From assembly GCA_039029915.1 (NCBI GenBank), contig JBCCFD010000144.1, forward strand, positions 1-15,950: DNA of 15,950 nt, in the 5' to 3' direction. Origin of the DNA: QQUD01 sp039029915 (GTDB taxonomy: Bacteria > Chloroflexota > Anaerolineae > Promineifilales > Promineifilaceae). Below are positions 1-7,587 of this stretch, one piece after another. The notes under the pieces are model-generated. The model did not search any database, was not told where the DNA came from, and saw only the letters and a program-made list of their open reading frames with translations. The position numbers and the translations under genes were made by a program. Numbering within the stretch: position 1 is the first letter of the stretch; each line of letters begins with the position of its first letter.

Positions 1-20
1 AATTGATTAAATCTATACAT
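1..20 (-). CDS. Possible start of a further gene (partial, cut by window edge)
   Basis: An ATG on the minus strand (plus positions 18-20) is preceded by a purine-rich AAGGAAGAAGA stretch that would serve as a ribosome binding site about 8 nt upstream. Only six whole codons (M-Y-R-F-N-Q) lie inside the window, so neither function nor reality can be judged. It would be the next gene after the SMI1/KNR4 gene, 69 nt downstream in the same direction. The call rests only on the ribosome binding site and start codon. Confidence 0.3.
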
Positions 21-63
21 GTTCTTCTTCCTTTCAAAATTTTTACCCCTGCTGTTTCTCCCC

Positions 64-83
64 ATTGGTTTAACCAATTTTTA
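64..83. repeat. Short palindrome followed by a T run
   Basis: ATTGGTT, one base, then AACCAAT form a 7-bp inverted repeat at 64-78, followed by a T run on the plus strand. It lies just after the stop of the SMI1/KNR4 gene. A hairpin with a one-base centre cannot close fully, and on the minus strand the T run is upstream of the palindrome. It is therefore a poor terminator for the gene it follows. A weak bidirectional terminator or a protein-binding palindrome are both possible. Confidence 0.25.
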
Positions 84-89
84 GTAGGT

Positions 90-518
90 TTAATCTTCAT
101 ATTCCAATCCGATATTTTTCACAAAAGACTTAAAGTCAAAACAAATTGGAATTGCTAACTTTGTATCCATGGGCAATAGAGGAATCATTACAATTTTCCA
201 TGGCTCATTGCCGCGGGTGTCAAACGCTAGCAGTTCTCCCCCTCCGTTTGTTCCGAAGCTGAAAAAGCTTGGAATGTGAATATGTACTTCATAGCCTAAA
301 TTAAATTCTATGACGTTTTCAGCCGGCCAAATTTGAAACCAACCGGGGTCAATTCGAAGCTCTCCTTCCCCTCCGTTACTAAATTGTAATAGAGCTATGT
401 ACTCGGCTGGTAATTCGATGTTAGCTTTTTGTTTTAGTTTTTTGATAGCGTTAGGTTTTGCTGGAGGTTGGGTATGCCATACTGCTTTGGGTGACAATAA
501 CTTTTTGATTGCAATCAT
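90..518 (-). CDS. SMI1/KNR4 (SUKH) family protein
   Basis: A small soluble protein of about 142 residues. It has the SUKH fold pattern: an N-terminal helical region, the LPAEYIALLQFSNGGEGEL signature near residues 36-54, a W-x(2)-E-N-V-I segment, a FGTNGGGELLAFD strand pair in the middle, and a terminal ICFDFKSFV helix. Family knowledge: SUKH proteins are often immunity proteins of polymorphic toxins, and yeast Smi1/Knr4 is a signalling scaffold. No toxin gene is visible here, so an immunity role is only a possibility. A TTG at 519-521 would add one residue; the ATG at 516-518 is preferred. The start lies 5 bp after the stop of the Hsp70-like gene, which implies co-transcription and probably translational coupling, as no clear Shine-Dalgarno sequence is visible. 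Confidence 0.85.
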   Translation of the reverse strand: MIAIKKLLSPKAVWHTQPPAKPNAIKKLKQKANIELPAEYIALLQFSNGGEGELRIDPGWFQIWPAENVIEFNLGYEVHIHIPSFFSFGTNGGGELLAFDTRGNEPWKIVMIPLLPMDTKLAIPICFDFKSFVKNIGLEYED

Positions 519-523
519 CAATG

Positions 524-1912
524 TTAAGAAACGGCCGTTTCTGCTTGATTAAAATTGTGAATTGCCAATCCCGCAGCCACGCTACCAAATGTATTCGAGT
601 GAACGAGTTCTGCGTTGGTAAAGCGACGCTGGAGGATCGAACGGAAAATTGGAATCAAAGAAGAGCCCCCTGTGGTGACAACCACATCAATCTCTTCAGC
701 AGCGACCCCTGACTTTTCCAACACATTTTTGATGCCCTGCTGCGTGTTGGCCAACTCATCCAGAATGTGCGTTTGGAACTCACGACGAGCATACGTTAGG
801 TCAAAATCAATATCTTCAACCTGCATGGCCAGCTGAGTTTCCGTTTCCGAGGAAAGGCGTCGCTTCGCCTGCTCAATAATTTCAAACACAGAAAAACCAT
901 AATTCTTAAGCGCCAAGCACTCTAAAGCTAGAAAGCCATCCGGATTTGTGCCGTTAACGCGCGCTTTGCGAATAATAGGAATCGATTCAACTTTCGAAAG
1001 CTCGGGGATGGTTTGCCACCGATTCAGTTTGGCCGCTAGATGAGCAGGGAAAGGATGACCTTGGCGATCTATTTTGTCATTTACGCCAAAATAGGGTGAC
1101 ACCTTTTCGCGCATAATCGCGCTATCTAAATCATCACCCCCTACTAAAACCCCCTGCACCCCGAGAATTTGAGTGGAAAGCGGTTCGTTTGGATTAGACT
1201 TCATGATTGTTAAATCAAGCGTCCCACCGCCAAAATCAAAGACCAAAATCGTTTTCGATTCGGTTAAATCCTTAGTGTAAAAAAGTGCTGCCGCGACCGG
1301 TTCCGGTAAAAAGTCAATCGACTCAAAACCGGCAATCTCTGCGGCTTTGCGTAAGCGAGCCTCAGCGAGGGCGTCCGCTTCCGCATCCTCAGAAAACTGG
1401 ACGGGCCTGCCGAAAGTAGCGGATTTAACGTCTTTACCCGTTTTCTTTTTGATTGATTTTTTGACGTGAGTAAGCAAGATGGTAATCAAATCTTCAATAG
1501 AAAAGAAGCGATCGAAGATAGTTGTCCCTGGATACTCCGGATCACGCAGACCTGTTTTGATCGATTGCAACAAACGCCCCAGCGCTCCGACATCTTCTTC
1601 GATGATGACATCATACACAATCACAATCGGCCCGTCTGGTTCTAGCGGCATGCGCGTCACGCGGGAAACGGTGTTTTCAATCGTGCCCACTTTCTTTTGC
1701 TCGAGCTTGGCTAAGCGACCGGTATTGTCCTTGAGATAGGATTGGACCGCTTCAACGCCCAAAATTGATTCATGCTGGCGGTTGATATACAGCATTGAGC
1801 GCAGTAGATGTGGGTCGCTATTGGCGTGATCCAGCGGGATAAACGTCAAATTTTGACCATCAAAGGCAACGGCCGTTGTGTGGGTAGTCCCAAAATCAAT
1901 TCCAAAATACAT
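524..1912 (-). CDS. Hsp70-family ATPase, YegD-like (NBD only)
   Basis: 462 residues from the chosen start. It carries actin/Hsp70 nucleotide-binding motifs in order: phosphate-1 (GIDFGTTHTTAVAFDG, residues 4-19), FGRPVQFS (167-174), EPVAAAL (204-210), phosphate-2 (FDFGGGTLDL, 225-234), GGDDLD (258-263), adenosine motif (VVTTGGSSLIPIF, 411-423) and GSVAAGLA (443-450). DnaK is about 640 residues and has a substrate-binding domain with a lid. This protein stops after the ATPase domain, as the E. coli YegD type does, so the client and partner are unknown. The frame is open 45 codons further upstream to 2047, but that stretch is unlike Hsp70. ATG 1910-1912 places the phosphate-1 loop at the N-terminus as in homologues. 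It is the first gene of a probable two-gene unit with the SMI1/KNR4 gene and diverges from the amidohydrolase operon. Confidence 0.9.
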   Translation of the reverse strand: MYFGIDFGTTHTTAVAFDGQNLTFIPLDHANSDPHLLRSMLYINRQHESILGVEAVQSYLKDNTGRLAKLEQKKVGTIENTVSRVTRMPLEPDGPIVIVYDVIIEEDVGALGRLLQSIKTGLRDPEYPGTTIFDRFFSIEDLITILLTHVKKSIKKKTGKDVKSATFGRPVQFSEDAEADALAEARLRKAAEIAGFESIDFLPEPVAAALFYTKDLTESKTILVFDFGGGTLDLTIMKSNPNEPLSTQILGVQGVLVGGDDLDSAIMREKVSPYFGVNDKIDRQGHPFPAHLAAKLNRWQTIPELSKVESIPIIRKARVNGTNPDGFLALECLALKNYGFSVFEIIEQAKRRLSSETETQLAMQVEDIDFDLTYARREFQTHILDELANTQQGIKNVLEKSGVAAEEIDVVVTTGGSSLIPIFRSILQRRFTNAELVHSNTFGSVAAGLAIHNFNQAETAVS

Positions 1913-1997
1913 CAGCTTGGCTTCTTCGCGCTTTTTCTTTTCTCCAGCTACTGATTTGCAAAAGTTTCTAACGAACTGACGCAAATCACAAACGTAA

Positions 1998-2025
1998 AGA
2001 ATACAATAATTTGGGAAAACAGCAA
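1998..2025 (-). promoter_or_regulatory. Candidate promoter of the Hsp70-like gene
   Basis: On the minus strand, TTGCTG (plus 2020-2025) and TATTCT (plus 1998-2003) are separated by 16 bp and resemble sigma70 -35 and -10 boxes. This would leave a leader of roughly 80 nt before the ATG at 1912. The match is moderate and no operator is visible. Confidence 0.3.
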
Positions 2026-2053
2026 GAATCCCTTCTGTTTCCCTCACAATTTT

Positions 2054-2082
2054 TTGTCATTGTTTCTATCCTTGACGATAAT
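2054..2082 (+). promoter_or_regulatory. Sigma70-type promoter of the amidohydrolase operon
   Basis: TTGTCA at 2054-2059 and GATAAT at 2077-2082 are separated by 17 bp; each box is one mismatch from consensus. Transcription would start near 2089, giving a leader of about 20 nt. A strong ribosome binding site (GGGAGAAGGA, ending about 7 nt before the ATG at 2110) follows. Box quality, spacing and position agree, making this the best promoter in the window. Confidence 0.5.
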
Positions 2083-2109
2083 TGTGTGAAAAAGGGAGAA
2101 GGAAGCACA

Positions 2110-3231
2110 ATGATTGCAAACTCACCCCAGACAGTAGAAGACCCCAAAAATTCTCAGCAGTATAATTTAATTGATTGTGATGTTCATCATATTTTGCCGA
2201 ACTTTGAGACGTTGATGGATTATATTGAACCCGGTCTACGTCGGCGGATTGAATTGGCTACCAATGCTCGTTCCGAAGCCCGAAACAGCTTTCAAATGCC
2301 GCGCCGATCTTACTTTAATCCAACAAGTACTGCTCGAGTGGACACAATGGATGCAGATGGCACCAATCACGCCTCTATCCCCCAGCGGATCAAGGAAGAT
2401 TTGCTAGATCGTTACAACATCACCTACGCAATTTTGATGGGCAATGATCTGACAACAATATCCGGTATGCCCGACCCAGACTTAGCGGCAGGCATTACCC
2501 GTGCTTACAACGATTGGACCAATGACGTTTGGATTCAGTCTGATCCCCGATTTAAACATTCTATTTGGGTGACGCCTCAAGACCCAATTCAAGCGGCTGC
2601 CGAAATCGAACGCTGGGGGAATGATCCGAACGTGGTTCAGGTTGGTATTGCGATGATGGACGTGCTGGCAGGTAAACGTCACTACTGGCCCATTTACGAA
2701 GCAGCCGCTAAATACAATTTGCCGGTAGGCTTTCACGTTGGGGCTGAATCTGCAGGCAACAACAGTTCGCAGCTTGCCGTTGGGGCACCTACTCACTACA
2801 TTGAACTGCAGACAGGCGTCATTACGATTGGTATTCAGAACACGATTAGCTTAGTTTGCGAAGGAGTCTTTGCAAAATTCCCAAACTTAAAGGTCGCTCT
2901 ACTTGAATACGGCTGGACATGGCTCCCCGGCTTGATGTGGCGTTTAGACCGCGAGTGGCATTCTTTCAGACAGGAGGTACCTTGGGTGACCCAACTGCCT
3001 AGTGAGCTTATTAAAACGCACATCAGAGTAGGGTCCCAGCCTTTAGAAGCACCCAGCAGAAGCTTCCTGCATCAAACGTTAGAAATGATGTCTGCCGATA
3101 AGATGATGCTATTTGCGACGGATTATCCACACTGGGATTTTGATGATCCAAACTACGTGATGCGACGCTTGCCAAAGCATATGCAAAACGCGATTGCGTA
3201 TGAAAATGCGCGTGAGCTATATGGTCTTTAG
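2110..3231 (+). CDS. Amidohydrolase-2 family protein (ACMSD-like)
   Basis: 373 residues, a TIM-barrel metal-dependent hydrolase or decarboxylase of the amidohydrolase_2 family (PF04909). Visible motifs are LIDCDVHH at residues 20-27 (the strand-1 metal motif in its D-x-D-x-H form rather than H-x-H), GFHVG with a metal-ligand His at 209, and FATDYPHWDFDD at 335-346 with the late catalytic Asp338. Members include ACMSD and aromatic-acid decarboxylases as well as hydrolases; the substrate cannot be read from sequence. The frame is open from 2011, but the ATG at 2110 is chosen for its strong ribosome binding site and because the family begins just before the metal motif. It is the first gene of a plus-strand operon: the Rieske gene starts 14 nt after its stop. 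Confidence 0.9.
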   Translation: MIANSPQTVEDPKNSQQYNLIDCDVHHILPNFETLMDYIEPGLRRRIELATNARSEARNSFQMPRRSYFNPTSTARVDTMDADGTNHASIPQRIKEDLLDRYNITYAILMGNDLTTISGMPDPDLAAGITRAYNDWTNDVWIQSDPRFKHSIWVTPQDPIQAAAEIERWGNDPNVVQVGIAMMDVLAGKRHYWPIYEAAAKYNLPVGFHVGAESAGNNSSQLAVGAPTHYIELQTGVITIGIQNTISLVCEGVFAKFPNLKVALLEYGWTWLPGLMWRLDREWHSFRQEVPWVTQLPSELIKTHIRVGSQPLEAPSRSFLHQTLEMMSADKMMLFATDYPHWDFDDPNYVMRRLPKHMQNAIAYENARELYGL

Positions 3232-3245
3232 CGGGATAGGTATTA

Positions 3246-3650
3246 ATGAGTCGAAAAAGAGCGAGACATGAAATTTGTTCCTTAGATGAATTGCCAATTG
3301 GTGAACGAAAAATTGTAGAGATTGGCAAACGCTCGATTGGAGTGTTTAACGTTCACGGGGAGTATTATGCCATCCGCAATATTTGTCCTCATCAGGGAGC
3401 TGAACTGTGTCGCGGCAGTGTAGGGGGAACGATGCTGCCCACGGATACGCCGGGTGAATACAACTATTCGCTAGACGGCCGTATTTTGCGCTGTCCGTGG
3501 CACTTTTGGGAATTCGATATCACGACCGGCGAAATGATCTTCGTTCCCAACCCCAAACGAGTCCAGACCTTTGATGTGGCTGTCGAAAAACCAACCCTTG
3601 AGCGATACGATGTTAATATTGAAGAAGATGTCGTTGTCGTTTACCTTTAG
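3246..3650 (+). CDS. Small Rieske [2Fe-2S] protein
   Basis: 134 residues, a single Rieske domain. The first cluster half is CPHQGAELC with ligands Cys47 and His49, and the second is CPWHFWEFD with Cys83 and His86. Standard Rieske ferredoxins have about 15-17 residues between the two halves; here there are 33, through a loop containing LPTDTPGEYNYSLDGRI. Both cluster pairs are intact, so it should bind [2Fe-2S]. It has no transmembrane segment and no catalytic oxygenase domain, so it is probably an electron-transfer protein or oxygenase component. The ATG is preceded by GGGATAGG at about 5 nt. It follows the amidohydrolase by 14 nt and precedes the ThDP enzyme by 61 nt, so it likely serves the same pathway. 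Confidence 0.92.
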   Translation: MSRKRARHEICSLDELPIGERKIVEIGKRSIGVFNVHGEYYAIRNICPHQGAELCRGSVGGTMLPTDTPGEYNYSLDGRILRCPWHFWEFDITTGEMIFVPNPKRVQTFDVAVEKPTLERYDVNIEEDVVVVYL

Positions 3651-3711
3651 CGAGTAACAAGTTGCAGGATTCTCCCTGCTCAATGTCGCTTGCTACCCAT
3701 CATTATTTTTT

Positions 3712-5322
3712 ATGCGTAGTTCAGATGCCCTGATTCAAACTTTAGCCAAACTTGGCACACAATATATTTTTGCGCTGTCGGGCAATCAAGTTATGCCTAT
3801 TTTTGATGCCTGCCAAGATTCCGATATCAAGCTAATACACGTGCGACATGAGTCGTCTGCGGTTCATATGGCGGATGCGTGGGGGCGTCTAACGGGGCAG
3901 CCCGGTGTGGCATTGGTGCCAGCGGGCCCCGGTTTTGCCAATGCTCTGTCGGCCAGCTATGTTGCCCAAATGGCAGAATCTCCAGTGGTGATTCTGAGCG
4001 GAAGCGCCCCGCTATCAACGATGGGTCGAGGTGCTTTTCAGGAGATGGCGCAGGTCGAAATGGCAACGGCCGTTTCTAAATCTGCATGGATGGTGACCGA
4101 TCCTGAGAGGGTAGGGCAGGAAATCCCGCGGGCGTTTGAAATCGCCGCTAACGGGAGACCGGGTCCGGTACATCTGGTCTTGCCGTTTGATGGTCTTGAA
4201 CAAAATGTGAGCGCTGATCTAAACCTTGGGCCAATTAAAAATCAGTCAGAAACTGATTTAACCGATTGGATTGATGAGGTTTTGTGTTCAATTGCTGCTG
4301 CGAAACGGCCGTTGTTGCTAGCCGGGCCAGCCGTTATGCGACAGCCAAACTTTTGGCTGTGGGCTGAACAACTAAGCCAATCAGGGATTCCCCTCATTGG
4401 AATGGAAAGCCCAAGAGGTGTAAACGATCCGGCGCTCGGACAGTTTGCCACGATATTACAAAAAGCGGATCTGCTGATTTTGTTAGGCAAAAAACTTGAC
4501 TTCACCCTCAAAATGGGTGAGCCACCATTTTTGACCGAGCGTGTGAAGCTGTATCAAATCGATTTTGATGACGCAGTTCTTAATTTATCAAAGGGCAATG
4601 GTGAACGGCTTAATTTAGCCAGTCTCCAAACGGGTAATCCTTATCGTGCCCTTCAAGAAATAGCGAATAATGTCCAAAGTCGCCCCGAACAACAGGCTGA
4701 TTGGTTTGATGCTGTACAGACTGCTATTGGCTATCAGCCCCAAAGCTGGTTTAAATCGCGTTCTGGGGAGGGTGAACCGCTTCAGGCGAGCGAAGTTGGG
4801 CAGGTGATTCAATCCTATTTAACTGATGAAGAGGCTGTATTGATTGCGGATGGCGGGGAGTTTAGTCAATGGATGCAGGCCTTAGTGAAAACAAAACATC
4901 GGGTTATTAATGGGCCGTCAGGCTCAATTGGCAATGCGATTCCATTTGGTTTAGCGGCTCGCTTAGCCTACCCAAATGCTAAAATTGTTGCCTGTATGGG
5001 GGATGGTGGCTTTGGGTTTATTCCGTTTGAGATGGATACGGCCGTACGCTACGATTTGCCGTTTACACTCATTATTGGCAACGACGCCCGTTGGAATGCT
5101 GAATTACAGATCCAAAAACGCAACTATGGAGCGGATCGCATTCGGGATGTGATGTTAAACCGGACGAATTATGACCAAGTGGTTGAAGCATTGGGTGGCT
5201 GGGGGCAGACGGTGACAACTATTGAGGCGCTTCAACAGGCTCTCATTGATGCAGCGCAATCTGGTTTGCCAGCCTGTATCAACGCGCACATTCAAGGGGA
5301 AGCGGCACCTAAACTATCTTGA
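3712..5322 (+). CDS. ThDP-dependent enzyme (acetolactate synthase / benzoylformate decarboxylase superfamily)
   Basis: 536 residues with the three-domain POX/AHAS layout. The N-terminal PYR domain (about 1-165) has the cofactor-activating Glu47 in RHESSAVHMADAWGR. The central domain spans about 190-320. The C-terminal PP domain (about 365-530) has the ThDP/Mg motif GDGGFGF at 430-436 followed by GND, with Asn457. Such enzymes decarboxylate or ligate 2-oxo acids; the exact reaction is not predictable. It is unlikely to be the housekeeping acetolactate synthase, because no small regulatory subunit or ilv genes are adjacent and the neighbours are an amidohydrolase and a Rieske protein. No Shine-Dalgarno sequence precedes the ATG (the leader is T-rich). 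A weak hairpin (GCAGG/CCTGC near 3663-3678) lies in the 61-nt gap after the Rieske gene. Confidence 0.9.
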   Translation: MRSSDALIQTLAKLGTQYIFALSGNQVMPIFDACQDSDIKLIHVRHESSAVHMADAWGRLTGQPGVALVPAGPGFANALSASYVAQMAESPVVILSGSAPLSTMGRGAFQEMAQVEMATAVSKSAWMVTDPERVGQEIPRAFEIAANGRPGPVHLVLPFDGLEQNVSADLNLGPIKNQSETDLTDWIDEVLCSIAAAKRPLLLAGPAVMRQPNFWLWAEQLSQSGIPLIGMESPRGVNDPALGQFATILQKADLLILLGKKLDFTLKMGEPPFLTERVKLYQIDFDDAVLNLSKGNGERLNLASLQTGNPYRALQEIANNVQSRPEQQADWFDAVQTAIGYQPQSWFKSRSGEGEPLQASEVGQVIQSYLTDEEAVLIADGGEFSQWMQALVKTKHRVINGPSGSIGNAIPFGLAARLAYPNAKIVACMGDGGFGFIPFEMDTAVRYDLPFTLIIGNDARWNAELQIQKRNYGADRIRDVMLNRTNYDQVVEALGGWGQTVTTIEALQQALIDAAQSGLPACINAHIQGEAAPKLS

Positions 5323-5335
5323 TTTTGGGAGCGCA

Positions 5336-5371
5336 CCCTCTAGAAGGCCGTGCTGTAATCCTTCCAGAGGG
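5336..5371. terminator. Bidirectional terminator hairpin between convergent genes
   Basis: CCCTCTAGAAGG (5336-5347) and CCTTCCAGAGGG (5360-5371) form a 12-bp stem with one A-C mismatch and a 12-nt loop. It lies between the stop of the plus-strand ThDP gene at 5322 and the stop of the minus-strand SPFH gene at 5386. T-tracts are short on both sides (TTGATTT on plus), so termination may be imperfect, but position and symmetry suit a shared terminator. Confidence 0.65.
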
Positions 5372-5385
5372 TTGATTTGCGTGTG

Positions 5386-7587
5386 TTAATCTGTGCCGAC
5401 GGTGATCTCTTCAACGGCCGTATCGTCACCACCGCTGCCAAGACCTAGCATCTTCAAAATGGGGCCAATAGGCATGTCGCCCACCATGCGGAACGAGGCA
5501 TCCTTGCGGATATTATCCAGTGCAGTCACCAAATCATCCTGACCGGCTACAACGGTACCCAATTTATCAACCACATCTGTGACCTTAAGTGATGAAAAGA
5601 CACGTGGGTTCATTTCATCCATGAGCTGTTTGATAAAAGGCGTGAACTTTTGAAACGTTGGCAAGCTTAAGCTGCCGCCGTTTTTATGATTAATAATGTT
5701 GCCAATAGCTGGCACTTGGTCACCCACCATAGTTAGCCCGTGCGAAATGGACATGAGATTGGACATCACCTCGCCGGTTTGCCCACCGTTACCAAAAATA
5801 TTGATTTTGACGCCCGGCGCAATCGCTTCAAAGGCGCGCAGCTGGGCTTCACTCTGGATTTCGGCTAGCTTTTCATCATGAGCTAACTGCATCCGTAATT
5901 TTTCAAGCTCAATCAAAACGGGTGCCTGCTCATAAAGCAAGGCCAATTCTTTTTGAGCATTAATTTCCACTTCTTTGAGGCGGCGAGTCTTTTCTGCGGC
6001 GGCTTCTGCCTGAGCCATTTCAACTTCAGCAAGCGCCAAACCTTCAGCCCGGGTTACATCTACTTTTTGCTGAGAAACTTTGACTCGAGCTGCTTCAACT
6101 TCAGCCTCAGCTAAACCACCAGCCGCTGTTTCCGCTTTTGTGGCCTCAGCCCGTTTCTTGGCGGCTTGCGCTCGTTTTTCAGTGGCAGTTGCTTCAGCTT
6201 CTGCTTTAACTAGCTCCATTTTAGTTTCAGCATCCACTTTGATTTGCATCGACTTCGTTTCTGCATCCACCTTAATTTGCATTGAGCGGGCTTCCGCTTC
6301 TGCTTCTAGCTTGAGCTGTTCAGCTACCTGACTGGCTTCAACAAGCGCAATTTCTTTTTGTCGCTCAGCCCGGGCTAGCTCTTCCTCTTTGAGTCGAGCC
6401 GCTTCGGCTTCAGTGTGGGCCGCAGCTCGCTCAATTTGTTTGGCTTGCTCAACGGCTAAACGAGCCGCTTCGGTTTGCGTCTCAGCTAGTTTGATTTCGG
6501 CAGTCCGCTTTTGCTCTTGGGCACGGAGTTCAGCTTGGCGCATTCTTTCAAGCTGAGCCAGTTCAGCATTTTTCTCTGCTTCTGCTTTACCAAGCTGCTC
6601 TGCCAGCTTTACTTTAGCTAAATCAGATTCATGTTCAGCTTCTGCGGCTTGCTTGTTGCGGCTAAACTCTTTAACTTCAAGCTCATGTTGACGTATGGCG
6701 AGGGCTTCTTTCTGAGAAAGGGTGGCGGTTTCGACCTCTTGTTGGGCGTCTAGCCGCTCAGAAGCGAGCTTCTTTTCCGTCTGGGCTCGGATTTCTGCTT
6801 CTAATTGCTCGCGGGCCTGAGTATCTTTTAATTCTGCCAGTTGTTCTTTGTTGGTGGCGATGCCAGTTTCTTTTGAGATGCGTGCTTCGGCTTGAGCAAT
6901 TAGACGCTGATAAGCACTGCCGCCTAATCGAGTAATTGTAAGCAGTGCTAAGTCGTACCCCAACTCAGAGAGAATACTGTTTACCTTGGGGAAAGCGATG
7001 GCTGCAAGCTGTTGGCGACTGGCGATTATTTCCTCAAGGCTCATCGTTGCGGCGGCGGCGACCAATTCGGCCGTGCCGACCTTAGTAATGGTGTGGACTA
7101 AACCAGTTGTGTCTAACCCTACGCGCTGGGCGGCCACGTCTGCCTTTTCTGGATTAAGCTTGGCGACGGCGTGTGCCCATAATCTAAAGCTGACCTTACT
7201 TTTATCGAGAGCCTCGACCCCTTCGTTGGCGGTGCCGTGAATGGTTACGGTAAAACTAATCGTTTTGAGCTTGATAACCTGGGTCAGTGAATTGAGCCAA
7301 TAGCGTGACGGTCGATCTGCGGTTTGACCAAAAACTTTGCGGTCATTGGATAAACCTAGATTGTGACGGCCGTCTCCTACTACAACGTGGATTTCATCAG
7401 GTGGTACCAAAATGCGACGACCAAAGCCAAATACACCCCGAGCACGGTCTGCTTCAGTGCGCAAAAGGGCGACGCTGGCGTTCATGTCGTTGATAACTTC
7501 TTCAACTTCAGCCGCTTTGGTACGGGCTTGCTCGCGTCGGTTATTTCTAATAGGTTGATCCGTCTGAATAGGGTCTTGTTCAGTCAT
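5386..7587 (-). CDS. SPFH/flotillin-like protein with very long coiled coil
   Basis: 733 residues. Residues about 50-225 resemble an SPFH/Band 7 domain (start FGFGRRILVPPDEIHVVVGDGRH; later LTQVIKLKTISFTVTI and LSELGYDLALLTITRLGG). Residues about 225-590 are an almost unbroken Ala/Glu/Lys/Gln-rich coiled coil. A globular C-terminal part begins around VKINIFGNGGQTGEVMSN and ends in an acidic tail. The layout is that of flotillins, which scaffold membrane microdomains, but it is longer than the usual 430-500 residues. I see no N-terminal hydrophobic hairpin, so membrane attachment, if any, is not by a normal transmembrane helix. The coiled coil contains a near-perfect 11-residue duplication. 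The start has a good ribosome binding site (GGAGG, 7-nt spacing). It is transcribed alone; no NfeD-type partner lies beside it. Confidence 0.8.
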   Translation of the reverse strand: MTEQDPIQTDQPIRNNRREQARTKAAEVEEVINDMNASVALLRTEADRARGVFGFGRRILVPPDEIHVVVGDGRHNLGLSNDRKVFGQTADRPSRYWLNSLTQVIKLKTISFTVTIHGTANEGVEALDKSKVSFRLWAHAVAKLNPEKADVAAQRVGLDTTGLVHTITKVGTAELVAAAATMSLEEIIASRQQLAAIAFPKVNSILSELGYDLALLTITRLGGSAYQRLIAQAEARISKETGIATNKEQLAELKDTQAREQLEAEIRAQTEKKLASERLDAQQEVETATLSQKEALAIRQHELEVKEFSRNKQAAEAEHESDLAKVKLAEQLGKAEAEKNAELAQLERMRQAELRAQEQKRTAEIKLAETQTEAARLAVEQAKQIERAAAHTEAEAARLKEEELARAERQKEIALVEASQVAEQLKLEAEAEARSMQIKVDAETKSMQIKVDAETKMELVKAEAEATATEKRAQAAKKRAEATKAETAAGGLAEAEVEAARVKVSQQKVDVTRAEGLALAEVEMAQAEAAAEKTRRLKEVEINAQKELALLYEQAPVLIELEKLRMQLAHDEKLAEIQSEAQLRAFEAIAPGVKINIFGNGGQTGEVMSNLMSISHGLTMVGDQVPAIGNIINHKNGGSLSLPTFQKFTPFIKQLMDEMNPRVFSSLKVTDVVDKLGTVVAGQDDLVTALDNIRKDASFRMVGDMPIGPILKMLGLGSGGDDTAVEEITVGTD
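6220..6284 (-). repeat. 33-bp in-frame tandem duplication in the coiled-coil region
   Basis: Two consecutive copies of a unit encoding MQIKVDAETK plus one residue lie near residues 435-456 of the SPFH-like protein. The protein copies are essentially identical while the DNA copies differ at several third positions. This suggests an older duplication held by selection on the coiled coil, not a recent slippage event. Confidence 0.7.

Noticed and set aside
519..521. TTG start codon for the SMI1/KNR4 gene.
   Set aside because: An ATG immediately follows it and is the more probable start; the difference is one residue.
1913..2047. 45-codon N-terminal extension of the Hsp70-like protein.
   Set aside because: It is not like any Hsp70 N-terminus and overlaps the likely promoter region; the ATG at 1912 starts right at the phosphate-1 motif.
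6080..6331. Plus-strand open frames rich in Ala and Ser opposite the coiled-coil gene (also 5696-5881, 6986-7240, 7305-7650).
   Set aside because: They are antisense shadows of a long Ala/Glu/Lys-rich coding sequence, with low-complexity translation and no ribosome binding sites.
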